Assembly (NCBI GenBank): GCA_022264855.1
Contig: JABYQU010000081.1
Location: 31,706 to 95,705 of the forward strand
Origin: Lenzites betulinus
Taxonomy: Eukaryota; Basidiomycota; Agaricomycetes; Polyporales; Polyporaceae
Length of the DNA: 64,000 nucleotides
Direction: 5' to 3'
Shown here in pieces: positions 11,946 to 24,900 of this stretch. The notes beneath the pieces were generated by a model. It was given only the letters and a program-made list of their open reading frames with translations. It was not told where the DNA came from and did not search any database. Positions within the stretch are counted from its first letter, which is position 1. Every line of letters starts with the position of its first letter. The position numbers were made by a program, and so were the translations under genes.

Positions 11946-14900
11946 TCAGACAGATAACTTCGTATCAAGGACGCGCGAATCCCTCGAATTCGTCGGCGTC
12001 ACCGTCCTCGTCGTCGTATGCGCCCCCACCCCCACTATCTCATCACCTGAGTCATGTGCAAACTGCTCGCCTTGCAGGTCATCCTCCTCGTCACTGGTGG
12101 ATACATACCCATAGTCTCTAGCCTCGCCATCCTCGAGGTCGTCTTGGAGGCCGCCATCTTCAGTGTCCTCGTCCTCGTCAGAGCTCGGGTCCGGTGAGAG
12201 TTCGGAATTGCACTGTGCCATATCGATGTCTGCATCGGAATCCTCTTCATCTTCGGCCATCGGATCTTCTGCAGCATAGAGAGTGTCGTGGTTGGGGCGT
12301 GAGACAAGCAAAGAACCCGCTACACCGGTCATTTGGTGGCCGACGCCGCCGCCGAGATAACGCATGAACATATCTCGGTCGCAGAATCTGTGTTTGCCGT
12401 ATGTCAGTCAGTGTACACATAAAGCATGTAGGCGGCGGCTACCAGCAGTAGCGATGACTTACATGCCAACATAATAGTAGTTCCAGTCTTGATCGTCCTC
12501 ACTCTCGTCGTCGGCGCGTGCGATGCTGAATCCAGGGAGCGCGTCATCCGAACTACCATGCATAAACGCAGGGATGATGTGCGCCGCGCGTAGGACTTGG
12601 TCTGGAGAGATGAATCCAAACGCGTCGTCGTCGAGTGGTGCAAACTCCAGGCGCGGGAGCCGGCAAGCATTGAGACCCCAAGGGAGCGTGGTGTCGATGT
12701 TATACCAGCGCACAAAGAGGACGTGTATGCGCGTGGGCTCCTCGTTACCATGGCCTGCAAGATAGGCGTTGACATGGAAAATGCCAAGGAGATGGGCGTA
12801 GAGGTAGGGATGCGGACTTCCGGGAGGTGCCAAGAGCATGATGTCGTTGTGTGAGCTGGGGTTGATTGAGTCTTGTTCACGACGCATGTCGTATGACGTA
12901 TAGTTGACGAGCATGCGCTTGTGCACGTACATACGATCATGTCGAATGCGCAGCGCTGCGAGGTCCTCAAAGGAGGGCTCATACTCCTCGTCGGCACTAG
13001 ATGGATCAGCCCCGGTGTGTAGATGTTGGAAGAGATGGGCGCGCAGGTCGCGTGCAAAGTTCTGTTCCGAGAGAGGTCAGTACTAGTGTAATCAGGCAAT
13101 CATGATGTCGCAGCTGCAGGGATATTAGCCTGAGTATGCACTGACCTTCACAGCTGGGTCGCCCTCGTTATCGTGAACAAAGCCGGTAATGTCCATGTGA
13201 GTCCGCTGGTCGCTCGAGATGGCATGGTGGTCGCCTGGGTTTGATTGCTCAATGATCTCGGTTACGTCACGACCTGGGCGCAATGGTCTGACAGTCTCCC
13301 TTGTCATGAGCCGCCTCGCCTTTGCCTTTCGTGCTGCTGCAGCTCCTCCTTGCTTTGCCGCAGGTGCCTGCTTGTGTGCCTTGTTGACAAAGCGCTCACG
13401 CCGCTGGTGTTTGGCGATCTGTGACACGAACTTTGCGTTTTTGTTTGTACGCACATAAAACCGCTTGAGGCGGCGATGCTCGAGTTCCCCCTGAGAAACA
13501 CCTGATCATCACAGTTTCCCGAGCTGATTAGCTTGGCACACAAGTCGATGTGCCAAGCTAAGCAGCGTCGCTTTGCATGTTCCTCTACACTGCCAGTATT
13601 ACTGCTGTTAAATGCAATAGCTCCAGCTTTAAAGTCTTGTCCCTCCAGCGCGCGATATAGATCAAGTAGATAATAGACAAGATAATGATCTCTGACACAG
13701 ATAAGCTCATCGCGCTGATAACGACTGCCGCCGGGCGTTGAGTATCCATCACCGCCGTCGGCAACGCCCCCGCCTCTGCCGCCGTCCCCCTCCCACGGTG
13801 TCGGAAGGTGTCTCGGCACCATCAGGAACAGCGCCGACGCGTGGCGCACGCGCGCTCTCCCGCCCCGACGCCTCCCAATATAGTAAGTATCCCTCCAGGT
13901 ACCAGGGTACCCTCCCCCCGAGGCCCCTCCCCCCCCTCCCCCTGCACCTATTAACTCCGTTCTTTTTGCTAGTTGTTCCCTATATGTAGGACTACATCTG
14001 TGTGTATTTGTATAGGCATAGGACCAATACAAGTGCTTGTATTGACTATATACTGGGATCTTGCTGTACATAGTACATAGTAACCTCTGTATTCATATTA
14101 CTTGCATGGTATTCTGTACTGCATATATACCCATATACTACTATACATCCCCGTTAAAACGCGCTACTTTGCGCCCGGATTGGACCAGTAGAAGCGATGT
14201 TATGCACTGCTCTCCTGGCAGGCTACCTACCCATGCAAGAACACGTATACCGGGCACATACTCGTGGCGCGTTCTGGCGCGTACTGCTTGTTACATTTAT
14301 TAGTACACTATACGCCCGCTCTGGAAGTTTCAGAGCCCTCCGGTATGTATATATGTCTGTGTGCAGCTGTGCGCTCAAAGGTGCGTTTTTCGACATAAAA
14401 CATAACATATGTAACGACACACCTCTCGCACAAATATTCAAACATCATGGGTAGATGCCCGTAGCATGCACGGTCATTTTGCGCCCCTACGCACAAATAT
14501 TGGCTGGGTACAGCCTGAGATATGGTGTCAAGAGCTGTTGGAAAGCACCGGTGTGCAGGATTTGACCAGTAATTGTGTGCTTACTCTTGCACAACTTGCT
14601 CACTTCTACGCATATCAGGATATATCTCGGGCTGTACCCACCCGATATTCGTGCGTAGGGGCGCAAAATGACCGTGCATGCTACGGGCATCTACCCATGA
14701 TGTTTGAATATTTGTGCGAGAGGTGTGTCGTTACATATGTTATGTTTTATGTCGAAAAACGCACCTTTGAGCGCACAGCTGCACACAGACATATATACAT
14801 ACCGGAGGGCTCTGAAACTTCCAGAGCGGGCGTATAGTGTACTAATAAATGTAACAAGCAGTACGCGCCAGAACGCGCCACGAGTATGTGCCCGGTATAC

Positions 14901-17900
14901 GTGTTCTTGCATGGGTAGGTAGCCTGCCAGGAGAGCAGTGCATAACATCGCTTCTACTGGTCCAATCCGGGCGCAAAGTAGCGCGTTTTAACGGGGATGT
15001 ATAGTAGTATATGGGTATATATGCAGTACAGAATACCATGCAAGTAATATGAATACAGAGGTTACTATGTACTATGTACAGCAAGATCCCAGTATATAGT
15101 CAATACAAGCACTTGTATTGGTCCTATGCCTATACAAATACACACAGATGTAGTCCTACATATAGGGAACAACTAGCAAAAAGAACGGAGTTAATAGGTG
15201 CAGGGGAGGGGGGGGAGGGGCCTCGGGGGAGGGTACCCTGGTACCTGGAGGGATACTTACTATATTGGGAGGCGTCGGGGCGGGAGAGCGCGCGTGCGCC
15301 ACGCGTCGGCGCTGTTCCTGATGGTGCCGAGACACCTTCCGACACCGTGGGAGGGGGACGGCGGCAGAGGCGGGGGCGTTGCCGACGGCGGTGATGGATA
15401 CTCAACGCCCGGCGGCAGTCGTTATCAGCGCGATGAGCTTATCTGTGTCAGAGATCATTATCTTGTCTATTATCTACTTGATCTATATCGCGCGCTGGAG
15501 GGACAAGACTTTAAAGCTGGAGCTATTGCATTTAACAGCAGTAATACTGGCAGTGTAGAGGAACATGCAAAGCGACGCTGCTTAGCTTGGCACATCGACT
15601 TGTGTGCCAAGCTAATCAGCTCGGGAAACTGTGATGATCAGGTGCTGAGAAAACTAATTAGCATGCAAGAGTACCGATGACGGCTGACTAACCGTCTGTG
15701 TCGAGGTATTATCCAGCGTCCCCGTCTCTGGGATTTCCTTCGCATAGTCACCTGCCCGGTGGAACTTGTAGGTGTTGAGATTGAGGTGCTTGTCCTCGCG
15801 TGCGTCGTCCTCGTTCTCACGAGGGAGCTCTGGCTCAGCGGGGCATGCAGATTGTCCCTTTGCACCCTTCTTTGATTTTCTCCTGCGTCGCGCGGCCAGC
15901 TCCTTGTCGAGCTCGCGGGTCTTGTATTCGGGACAAACCTTGGCAACAAAGACGCGCATTGCATGGCCCATCGATGTGGTGACGTTGCGGAAGACGCTGA
16001 GAGTGGAGTCGGAGTGAAGGCGCATCTTTGCCATGGCATGATGCATTGCCAGGTTAAAGAGCATCTTGCGGAGCAGACGGTCATGAGGTGCCGGGAGTAG
16101 GCCTTCGAAAGCGGGGATTGCGCACTACAAGGGAGCGTGAGCAGCACATAGACGTACAAAAACATTGAAATATACCTGAAGGAGATCTTCAAAGTCACGA
16201 GCAGCCAGCTTCTTCATCGCAGCAACATTGGAGCCAAAGCGGCGAATTGTATCACGGCCAAACGTAGGGATTGAGGCAAATCTGGCGACATAGTTGTATC
16301 AGTACCAAGTGGCGAATTGACGACTAAGTAAATGTACCTGATGTTGAGCTCGTTGACCGCTGATGGCCCAATACACGTGAGGATTCGCACGAGGTGTGTC
16401 ATCGTTGCTTTCCAGGTTCCAAGCTCAATCTCATGCATCACGTCGGGGACCAGCATGCGATAGATATCGAACCCATATTTGGCAAGACGGCGCGAGAATG
16501 CACTCTAGTGGAAATATATATTAGTGAGGCACATACAGATACGTGTGGACAAGACCAACCTGATTAGGTGATGTGGACGTGGCGTTGAGGACAGCCTCTA
16601 TTGCCTTTCCTTCAGTTGCCAAGCCACGGTTGAAAATCCACCCGCGTATGCGCACAAGCATCCGCTGGAGCCAGGGTGTATCCTCACGACGCTTATTCTG
16701 CCGCATGGCCATGTCCCTCTTCGTACCCATGAGGTGGATCTTGTCCTTCTCCACGAGGCAGTCAGGGCATGGGCACCGACCTAGGTACTTGATGCAAGCA
16801 ATGAGGCATCTGATGAAAAGGTTAGCAGATGGTTAACAGATTACTGGTTAGACAACGACGCACTTTTCTGGGTAGTCTGCCGAATAGGCCAAGAGGCGCG
16901 GGAAAAGGCGACGTGTGATGCCGTCACCACATTTGACAATAAATCCATGCACGTAGGCCTGCATGAACTCGTCGTCAAGTAAAAGGAGCCATATTTGCTG
17001 CATGAGCTCCCTCTTGCAGAAGCGCAGCACTGCAGGTGTCGGAGCAACGCCATATGCATGCTCATAGGCCATCTTGACCAGTTCAGGTAGCTGGGGCGAG
17101 TATATCAGCTGGTCTGTATAATACTGGGACGTAGAAGTTAAACGCACCCCGGGGATGTATGCCAAATGGTGTGTAGCAAATGTGTTTGGTGCCGCACGAA
17201 TATACTTGGACAGTGACGCCAGCCAGAAATAGATCGGCCAAAGAGAGGCCATCCCGAAGTTGGTGAGGTGGGTCGAATCCGAGTAGAGCATGATGCCGGC
17301 GACAGCATACACTATAGATGCATCGTCGCCGGGCTCGCGATCCTCTCGAGCCTTCTGTTGCACAGCAGTGTCTGCACGGTTGAGCGCATCTGTGTTGTAT
17401 AGCTCCGAGTACAGGCGTTCAGGAGGGTTGGGATTGACAGGGATGGGAGGGGCAGGAGCGTCATCAGCAGGCGCTGGAGAGGGGGATGATGGAGCGGTTT
17501 GAGATGGAGCGGTGGATGGAGATGTTGCAGCACCAGATGCGGCGTTTGTTGGAGGTGAGAAGAGGAGCTGGAAGGGGGTGTTGTGCAAGAGCAGGGCAGT
17601 GGGGTCCTCGTAAGCTGCACGGATGGCGGCAAGAAAAGGCCGGTAAACGACACCAGGTACCTCAAACGAGGGAGCTGAGGCCTCTGACTCATGCTTGACA
17701 CGTGTCTTTGGAAGATGGAGGGTGACTGAAGTGCGCCGCCAGCCGTCTGCTGCTGGGAATGATTCCTCGGTGGTGTCGGTGTGTTTGTCCAATCGCGTCA
17801 GCTCTGGCTTGGCGCTGAAACCGATGAAGTCGTCCCGATTGAAGTCATCCGCGAGGATGACATTGTTCACGAGTCGATCTACCTCGCCTGACGACTTGAC

Positions 17901-18666
17901 ACCCGAGCCAGAGTACAACCAAGTCATCAGTCTGAAAACCGAGGCATTGAGGAAGGGCGCAAAGTAATCCTTTGCGGCGCCAGCTACAGACAAAGCCGTG
18001 CCAAAAGGGCGAAGAGGATGGGCATCTGTATGTGATGTAGGTGTGTTTGTGGGGATATCTGTGAAGGTGCCGAGCGTGCGACCCTCCTCCGGGTCGTGCT
18101 GAGGTAGATGTGCATATCGGCGGAAAACGCCAAAGGCATTGGGGCGGGTGTCGATGGGAGGGGGTTGTTGGTATATGGGGGGCTGAAGAGGTTCTCCCTC
18201 TACATCTAGAACCTCCTCAACTGACGGTGGAGGTGGACGTGCATGCGGTGATGGCGGGCGAGGGAGGTGCTCGGGCAAGCCTGCGAGGGACGTAGGAACC
18301 ATATCGCCCTTTCGGATCCATGCTGGTGCTCGGCGTGGGCGACCAGAACGACTGAATGACGGCTCTTCGATAGGCAGAGCAGCCTCTCGCTCGACCTGCT
18401 TGTATTTTAATATTCATGTAATACTGTGCCGATGCATATTCACGTACCTCAGCCTGTGCTCGTTCCTCTGCAAGCAGTTGCAAGCGTTCAGTCTCAGCTA
18501 CATGCTTTTCCTCTCGTCGGCGTGCTTCTTCCTGGTGGAGAGTGTGCACGTCCTTAGCACGTCGTTTGACGCCTCCACCTAGAAGATCAAGATACGCCTT
18601 GCAGTGCTTTTGATGAGAGTTGAGGCGGGTTTGGTCCTTCTTGCAACCAATGCAGTTGTTTGACAT
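11946..18666 (-). CDS. Plavaka-type (CACTA-like) DNA transposase, apparently intact
   Basis: Nine exons on the minus strand: 18666-18448, 18395-16864, 16809-16560, 16504-16338, 16281-16176, 16124-15693, 13490-13146, 13061-12463, 12387-11946. All are in frame, giving about 1363 aa. The N-terminus is a C2H2-like finger (CIGCKKDQTRLNSHQKHC) followed by a charged helix. Family hallmarks are LYSDSTHLTNFG with WPIYFWL (first catalytic Asp region), MLVPDVMHEIELGTWK (second), PTFGRDTIRRFGSN, KKLAARDFEDLLQ, and TQTGELEHRRLKRFY (candidate catalytic Glu). The C-terminus has DWNYYYVGIFCDRDMF, RYLGGGVGHQ and a long acidic tail. The transposase would move its own element by DDE chemistry in the nucleus. 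The sixth intron (15692-13491) is swollen from about 50 bp to 2.2 kb by a palindromic insertion. No internal stop was found. I recognise the family from memory of agaricomycete Plavaka proteins. Confidence 0.85.
13491..13498. repeat. Target-site duplication, left copy
   Basis: CTGAGAAA. On the minus strand it reads TTTCTCAG and forms the 3' splice site of the Plavaka intron next to exon 7. Confidence 0.9.
13499..15644. mobile_element. 2.15-kb foldback element (giant palindrome) with 8-bp target duplication
   Basis: Arms of about 1.02 kb (13499 to ~14522 and ~14620 to 15644) are near-identical inverted copies around a spacer of about 100 bp; identical reading frames appear mirrored on the two strands. 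The ends read CACCTGATCATC and its complement. The flanking octamer CTGAGAAA occurs at 13491-13498 and 15645-15652, which marks an insertion with an 8-bp target-site duplication. Eight bases is the size made by hAT-type transposases, but the terminus does not match the usual hAT consensus well, so the superfamily is open. No transposase is encoded, so it is non-autonomous. It lies inside the sixth intron of the Plavaka gene. Confidence 0.88.
15645..15652. repeat. Target-site duplication, right copy
   Basis: CTGAGAAA, identical to the left copy; it carries a duplicate of the 3' splice-site AG. Confidence 0.9.
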
Positions 18667-18971
18667 CAAGGCCAGACAGATGAAAAGAAAGAATATGATG
18701 AGAGGCCGCATTGCCCCAGAACAGGGACTCAAGCTGACAGTAGGAGGAGAGAGCGATTTCGACAAGTCCAGAGCGCTCAAGTCCACGCGCTCACGTGACC
18801 TCCCGCTCCAAACGCGTACGCGTTCAAGTGCCCAATTTGGCAAGTGTTTGCCCAAACCTGGTATGTGAAAGCTCCTTTTCCTGAGCACTTCACACTCCCC
18901 GCGCATAAGAGAGAGAAAAATGTGCTCCTTCAAGTCAACTGCGACTCTTTCCCCCCCATCTTGTCCTCAGT

Positions 18972-21900
18972 ATGTCTCGCGCAACCTCCCGCCGACCTCA
19001 GTGAGTCATGTTCTTCCCCTCCAGAATTCCTAGCATTGAGAAGGACGCCTGCCATCGAGGCAGGCACCTGCACCTGTTCAAAGCCGTCACCGATCCCGGG
19101 CCCGCTCGCGAACACGCACTTCAGGGACAGGACGTCACAGCCGCTCTGCCAGTCCTCGCCAATCTTGTGGGCGTAACCAATGGGAACGCAGCCAATCTCG
19201 CCACAGCCAATCTCGTGGGCGTCAAGACTTTGGGGACAGCTCTTCTCGACGCCAACGAGATGATCACCATGAATGGTCTCGATCACATCACCATCATACC
19301 CACAACCGTACAGACACACGGAGCAGCTCGCGTGAGCTTGTGTTAAGACGATGCCCAGTGGTTCGCTTGTTAGGCTTTCAGCACAGGGACTTAGACGCTT
19401 CACACAGAGGGATCGAGGTTCAGAGGGGAGGTTCGAAGGGCGATAGATAACCAGGTCGAGCTGAGGTTCTCCTCAGCTCTCCTACTCGTATATATACATG
19501 TGAGACACTCTGTAACCATGAGGCGCAGCCTGCAGGTAACCACACCGTAGCCATAAGGTACTGAAACGCGTAGCAGAAACACACCGTAGCCATGAGGCAC
19601 CGAAACACGTATCCAAAACACATGGTAACCATGAGGCAGAGTCCGTGACCGATCCCAGACATAATCGTGTGACCAACCGTCACTGAAGCACGTGCGGTTG
19701 TAACATAACCCCCTTTCTATGGTAGGAAGTCGCCCTCGACTTCTTCAGATGTTGTCTCGGAAGTGTCGAGTCTCCGGTGAGCGCGGAGGAGAGCGAGGGG
19801 ACGCAGTTCCGAACCAAGGGCAGTCCGCGTCGAGATGTCCTGCACCCCACATCCTGCACCAATGACACTGTCTCTGGGGACAGTATAGCGTTCCGTGGCC
19901 GACGATGACGCAGTTGAGGCAGAACTGTTCATTGGCTATTGCGTCGAGGATGGGGTATCGGCTAGTAGTCGCGTTTTCCGCAGCGACAGGTACCGGAGTG
20001 GCGTAGAATGGGATTGATAGCTGCGGTGGAGGAGGGATTGGCAGTGGTGCTTGCCAAGGTACGGGTCTGGGGGTGTCGGGACGAGGTCGTAGGGGCTGGA
20101 TCTGTTCGAGGCGAGGTCGAACGTATCGTGCTTCAGGGGCCGGGGATAGCGCGCGTGTTCGTCGAGATGATGCTGGACCCCCCGGATGCTCGGTTGGCTC
20201 TGGTTCACCGAGTTCCGGTACGATTCGTCCAAAGTACTGTTGGAGGCGGTGTCGATTGGTGGGCCACGAGAGGGCATGGTCAATGTTCTCCCGTGCGTCC
20301 GAGAGGTGCTGCATCCCTTCGTCGAGGTGGTAAAGCGCGTGTGCCGCTTCTTCCCCGGGGACATTCTCCAACGCTTGTTGTACTGCTTCGAGGTGACGGA
20401 TTACGCGCCTTTGGAAGAACTCCTGACTGACCACTACCCACAGGTTGTAGTTGCGTCTTGAAAGGGTTTCGTCGACTATGTCTTCGAGCTCGTCTTGAGT
20501 GTCGACGGCTCGTGCATAAGCTACAGCGAAAGCTTCTATCCGTGGGTCCGACAATTGTACCGCTTCGGATTCGTGAAGAGTTTCCTCCGACGAGTTCGAC
20601 GATTGAGTGGGTGCGATGTTTTCGTCGACGAACACGTAATTGGCGGTGTCTTCAACGGGTGTGTTAGGCCGAGTCGGGACCCAGGTATTGCGCGAGAATG
20701 GGAGTTCCATCCCCATGGCTGGTCGCAGTGTCTTCGACGGTGGTGGGAGAGAGTGGGTCGCGGTGGTCGAGGAGGTGTTGGAGGAGTGAGAAGTAGAGTT
20801 GAGAAACGTATCTGAGGAAGGCAAGAGCGAAGAGGAAAGCGGTGAAGGTGGTGATGAGGATGGCGACTATGTTCCCCATGCGTTGAAGTCGTCCTTCTTG
20901 GGGGGGTAGTCCCTGGAGAGGAGGGTCCTCTCGAGTAGTCGTTGAGAGAACTCTCGCAGGATGTAGGCGATGGCTGCGAGGGAGATGGCGAAGAGGGCGA
21001 GAATGTAGAGACAGAGGAGTACGAGGAGTGCGAGCATGTTGAGGTTCAGGCCAATTTCTTGGCCCGCTTATATCCTTCTAAGAGCTCTCGGGCATGAGGC
21101 AGCAGCATGTCTTCCGGTTCCCATGTATTTTCGGCACTGGAGTATCCTTTCCACTTGATTCGGTAACTGATTCCGCCTCGTTGCTTCTTGTGTCCCACGA
21201 TGGCCTCAACTTCGTATTCTTCTTGATCGTCGATCAGATCAGGTGGAGGGCGCGTGTAGTTGGGGCCGTGTGTTTCGTTTTCCTTATAAGGGGTGAGGAA
21301 ACTTGCGTGGAACACGGGGTGGATCTTCCATGTTTCAGGTAGCTTGAGACGGTAATTGAGGGTGCCGATGACTTCGAGGATTTCAAATGGTCCTTCTCGT
21401 TTGGGCGCAAGCTTCCTGGTGGCGTATGACAGTTTCAAATTCTTGCCTTCGAGCCAGACCTTCTGCCCTTTCTTGAAGGGGATGAACTTTCCCATAATGC
21501 GGTCCCTCATTATTTGCCGGGCTAACTCATGTGCCGCTAGTGCTTCGTCACGTGCCTTTTGCAGGTCAGTTAGGCGGTCTTGTACCAGGGGAACATTGGT
21601 CCTTGGGTAGGCAATGGGGATCAAGGACGGGTTGTATCCCATCATGAGGTAGAAGGGGGAGGCGTTTCTGGCTGCATGGGCTCGTTGGTTGTGCGCTACT
21701 TCTGCGTCGATCAAATGTCTTGACCAGGTGTCTGGTCGACCTGTGCAGAAGATCCGGAGATAGACTTCAAGTTCCTGATTGGCTCTTTCCGTTTGTCCAT
21801 CGCTCTGTGGGTGGTATGCGGTGCTGAGAGAAAGCGTGATCTTCAGGAGTCTTCCTAGTTCCTTGGTGACGTGTGATGTGAATTGTGGTCCTCTGTCGGA

Positions 21901-24900
21901 GATGATCTTTTCTGGGAGGCCAAAACGTCGGTATACGGTTTGATACATGAGCGCGGCTGTTCCGATGGCGTCGATGGTCTTGTTGCATGGTGTAAGGATT
22001 ACCCCCTTTGTAAGGCCGTGGTCTACCATGACCATGATTGAGTCAAAACCGTCAGATGTCGGTAGATCGGTGATGTAGTCAACAGAGATTTGCTGGAAGG
22101 GTCGTGTGACGCCGTCGGCCGAGATGGGGTTCAGCGGTGGTGTGGTGGGATGCGTATTGATCTTGTTTTGCTGGCATTCCGCGCACCCTTCCACGTAGCG
22201 AGACACCATTGTGTGCATTCCTGGCCACCAGTAGTCGCGTCGTAGGAGTTCTAGTGTCTTGAAGCGTCCGGGGTGTCCCATTGCCGGGGTGTCATGGTAG
22301 CGTTGGATTAGGTCTCTCCGAAGTTGTTCATCAGCGGGGACGTAGCATCTGTTCTTGAAGAATACCATTCCGTCCCGTTCTTCCCAATCTGATAGTGCAG
22401 ACTTGATTGGGGGAAGTGTTCCGGTCTTCAGCGCCATGTGTATTGCCTGGAATATCTGGTCCTTGATGACAAACTCTTTGAAGCGTGTTTGCAGTTCGGA
22501 GTCAATCATTCTGACGAAGAGGTGTTCGGGTAGGAGGACGCGGTCATTATTATCGTTCTTCTTATCATGGCCAAGGTCGTGTCGTCTGGACAGGGTGTCG
22601 GATTGGATCATGTCTTTTCCTGGGACATGGTGTAGCTGGATGTCGAATTCGGATAGGAAGAGTAGCCATCTTGCTTGCCGTCGGTTCAGTCGGTGGGCAT
22701 CACGGTAGTAGGTCAGGTTCTTGTGGTCAGAAAGGACTTGTACTGGATGAGGTGCTCCGAGGAGGTAGTGGCGCCATTCTTGTAGAGATCGGATTATCCC
22801 TAGGAGTTCTTTGTCATAGATCTCGTAGTTTCGTTCTGCTTCGTTGAATCCCTTGGACAAATATGCGCATGGATGGAGGTCGCCATTTTCGTCTCGTTGT
22901 CGGAGGACGGCTCCTGATGCGAAGTCCGATGCGTCTGATTCGATGAAGAATGGTTTGGAGGTGTCAGGCATTAGCAGGACGGGTGCTGTGGTGAATCTGT
23001 TCTTCAGGGTATCAAAGGCTTGCTGACAGGCTGGTGTCCATTCCCACTTGGTGTTCTTTCGGGTTAGGTCGTTCAGCGGCTTTGCAATATCCGAAAAGTG
23101 ATCGATAAAACGCCTGTAGAAGTTACCAAAGCCCAAGAATGACCGTACTCCTTTGACGTCGGTGGGTTCTTTCCAATCCTGGATGCCTTTCAGCTTGATA
23201 GGGTCCATGGCTACCTGGTTTTCCCGGATGATCATCCCAAGATATTCCACTTCTGGTGCGTCAAAAGTGCATTTCTCCAGCTTCAAGAACAGGTCATTTT
23301 CTTGTAGCCTTTGCAGCACCCTTCGTGTCCGTTCTTTGTGTGTCTTCTGGTCCTTCGAAAAGATGAGGATATCGTCCATGTAGATCACAAGCCATCCTTC
23401 GTCGATCATGTCTTTGAATAGGGCGTTCATCATTGCCTGAAAGGTTCCTGGGGAGTTGCATAGTCCGAAGAACATGACCATGGGTTCGAATAGTCCTCGG
23501 TGGGTCTTGAAAGCTGCTTTCCATTGATCACCATCTTTGATTCGCACGTTGTTGTAGCCTGATCGCAAGTCTAGTTTGGAGAAGATCTTGGCACCTTGCA
23601 GCTTGTCAACCAGTTCGGCTACTAGCGGGAGCGGGTAAGCGTTCTTGATGGTTCCTTCGTTGAGATAGCGGTAGTCTTGACATGGCCGTAGAGATCCATC
23701 CTTCTTGCCAACAAAGAATAGTGGTGATGCCATTGGGGATTTGGATTCGCGAATATAGCCTTTCTTTAGGTTTTCATCAATGAATTCATCGGCTGCTTGT
23801 TGCTCCTGTGGAGACAGCCGATATGGTTTGAAATCCTTAGGCACGAAATCCGGTTTCAGTTCAATGGCATGATCCCAGGGTCTGGAGGATGGGAATCGTT
23901 CCGCCGCTTTCTTCTCAAACACCGATGCAAATTCTTGGTATGCTTCAGGTAGGATCTTCTGGTTATTCTCGGACGCTTGTTGTGCGAGCGCCATAGCCGG
24001 GTTGATCTTGGCCCGTATCCAGAGATTCATAGAGTAGATGAAGCTTGTTCCTTCCGGTGCTCGATAGATTCGTCCTATTCGCGGGCGGGGACGGACTCGC
24101 TGGTCTTCTTCCTCACTAGGGTTTTCTGTGGTGAGTTTGTCTCCTAGCTTTAGGTAGTCCCCGTGGTGCTCAATGGTCTTGTCCAGGTACGCTAGTATCA
24201 GGTTATCGGTGCATTGTTCTTGGTGATCGTCGTTTGGCGTGGGTAATTCTGCAAAGGGTGCTTTCATGGTGTCTTGTTGTGCAATGATACTGCCTTCTTC
24301 CGACTGTTGGCGCGTATTGTCTTCAGGAATATCTTCTATGGTTGTCTTCCGCATGATTCGTCCGGTGAAGTGGTTCTGTTCTGGGAACCAGAGCTGTCGC
24401 AACCGTTCAGAGAGCTGTAGATTCACTTTTGCTGGGTCGATGTGAAGGGAGCCTCGGGTGAAGTCAATTTCGGCGTTGACCCTTTGTAGCCAAGGAAGCC
24501 CTAAGATGATCTTCTCCTTTCCTAGAGAGGTGACAAGCATGCGGACAAGATGTCGATGTCCTCCAGCTTCGATTTCTAGGACTGAACAGTCTTTGATTGT
24601 CCCTTGCTTGTTTGGGGTTCCATCGGCGTTGAGGGCTCGGATAGGGACCTTGAGGGGTTGTATCGGCAGTTTCTTTTCTAGGACATATCGATAGTCCACA
24701 AAGGAGTCTTGTGCTCCCGTGTCGATAAGGGCTTGGGTTTCGACGATTCGGTCCGTGATTATGGCCAGCGGTATCCTCATGGATTGCTTGGTGGTGTCTG
24801 CCATAATTACAGCACGGACCTGCGTGCGTGGTTTCGACGTCGCTTCGGACCACGTTCTTAAAAACCCTCCTCCAGGATGTCCTTCACCATCGAGTCCCTC

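Noticed and set aside
13499..15644. The palindrome as an assembly artefact
   Set aside because: The exact 8-bp duplication at both ends, small differences between arms and a unique spacer argue for a real insertion. Long-read confirmation would still be useful.
19745..21037. Calling the 3' module an envelope gene
   Set aside because: Position and membrane segments fit, but the protein ends in CCHC knuckles and has no visible surface or fusion features.
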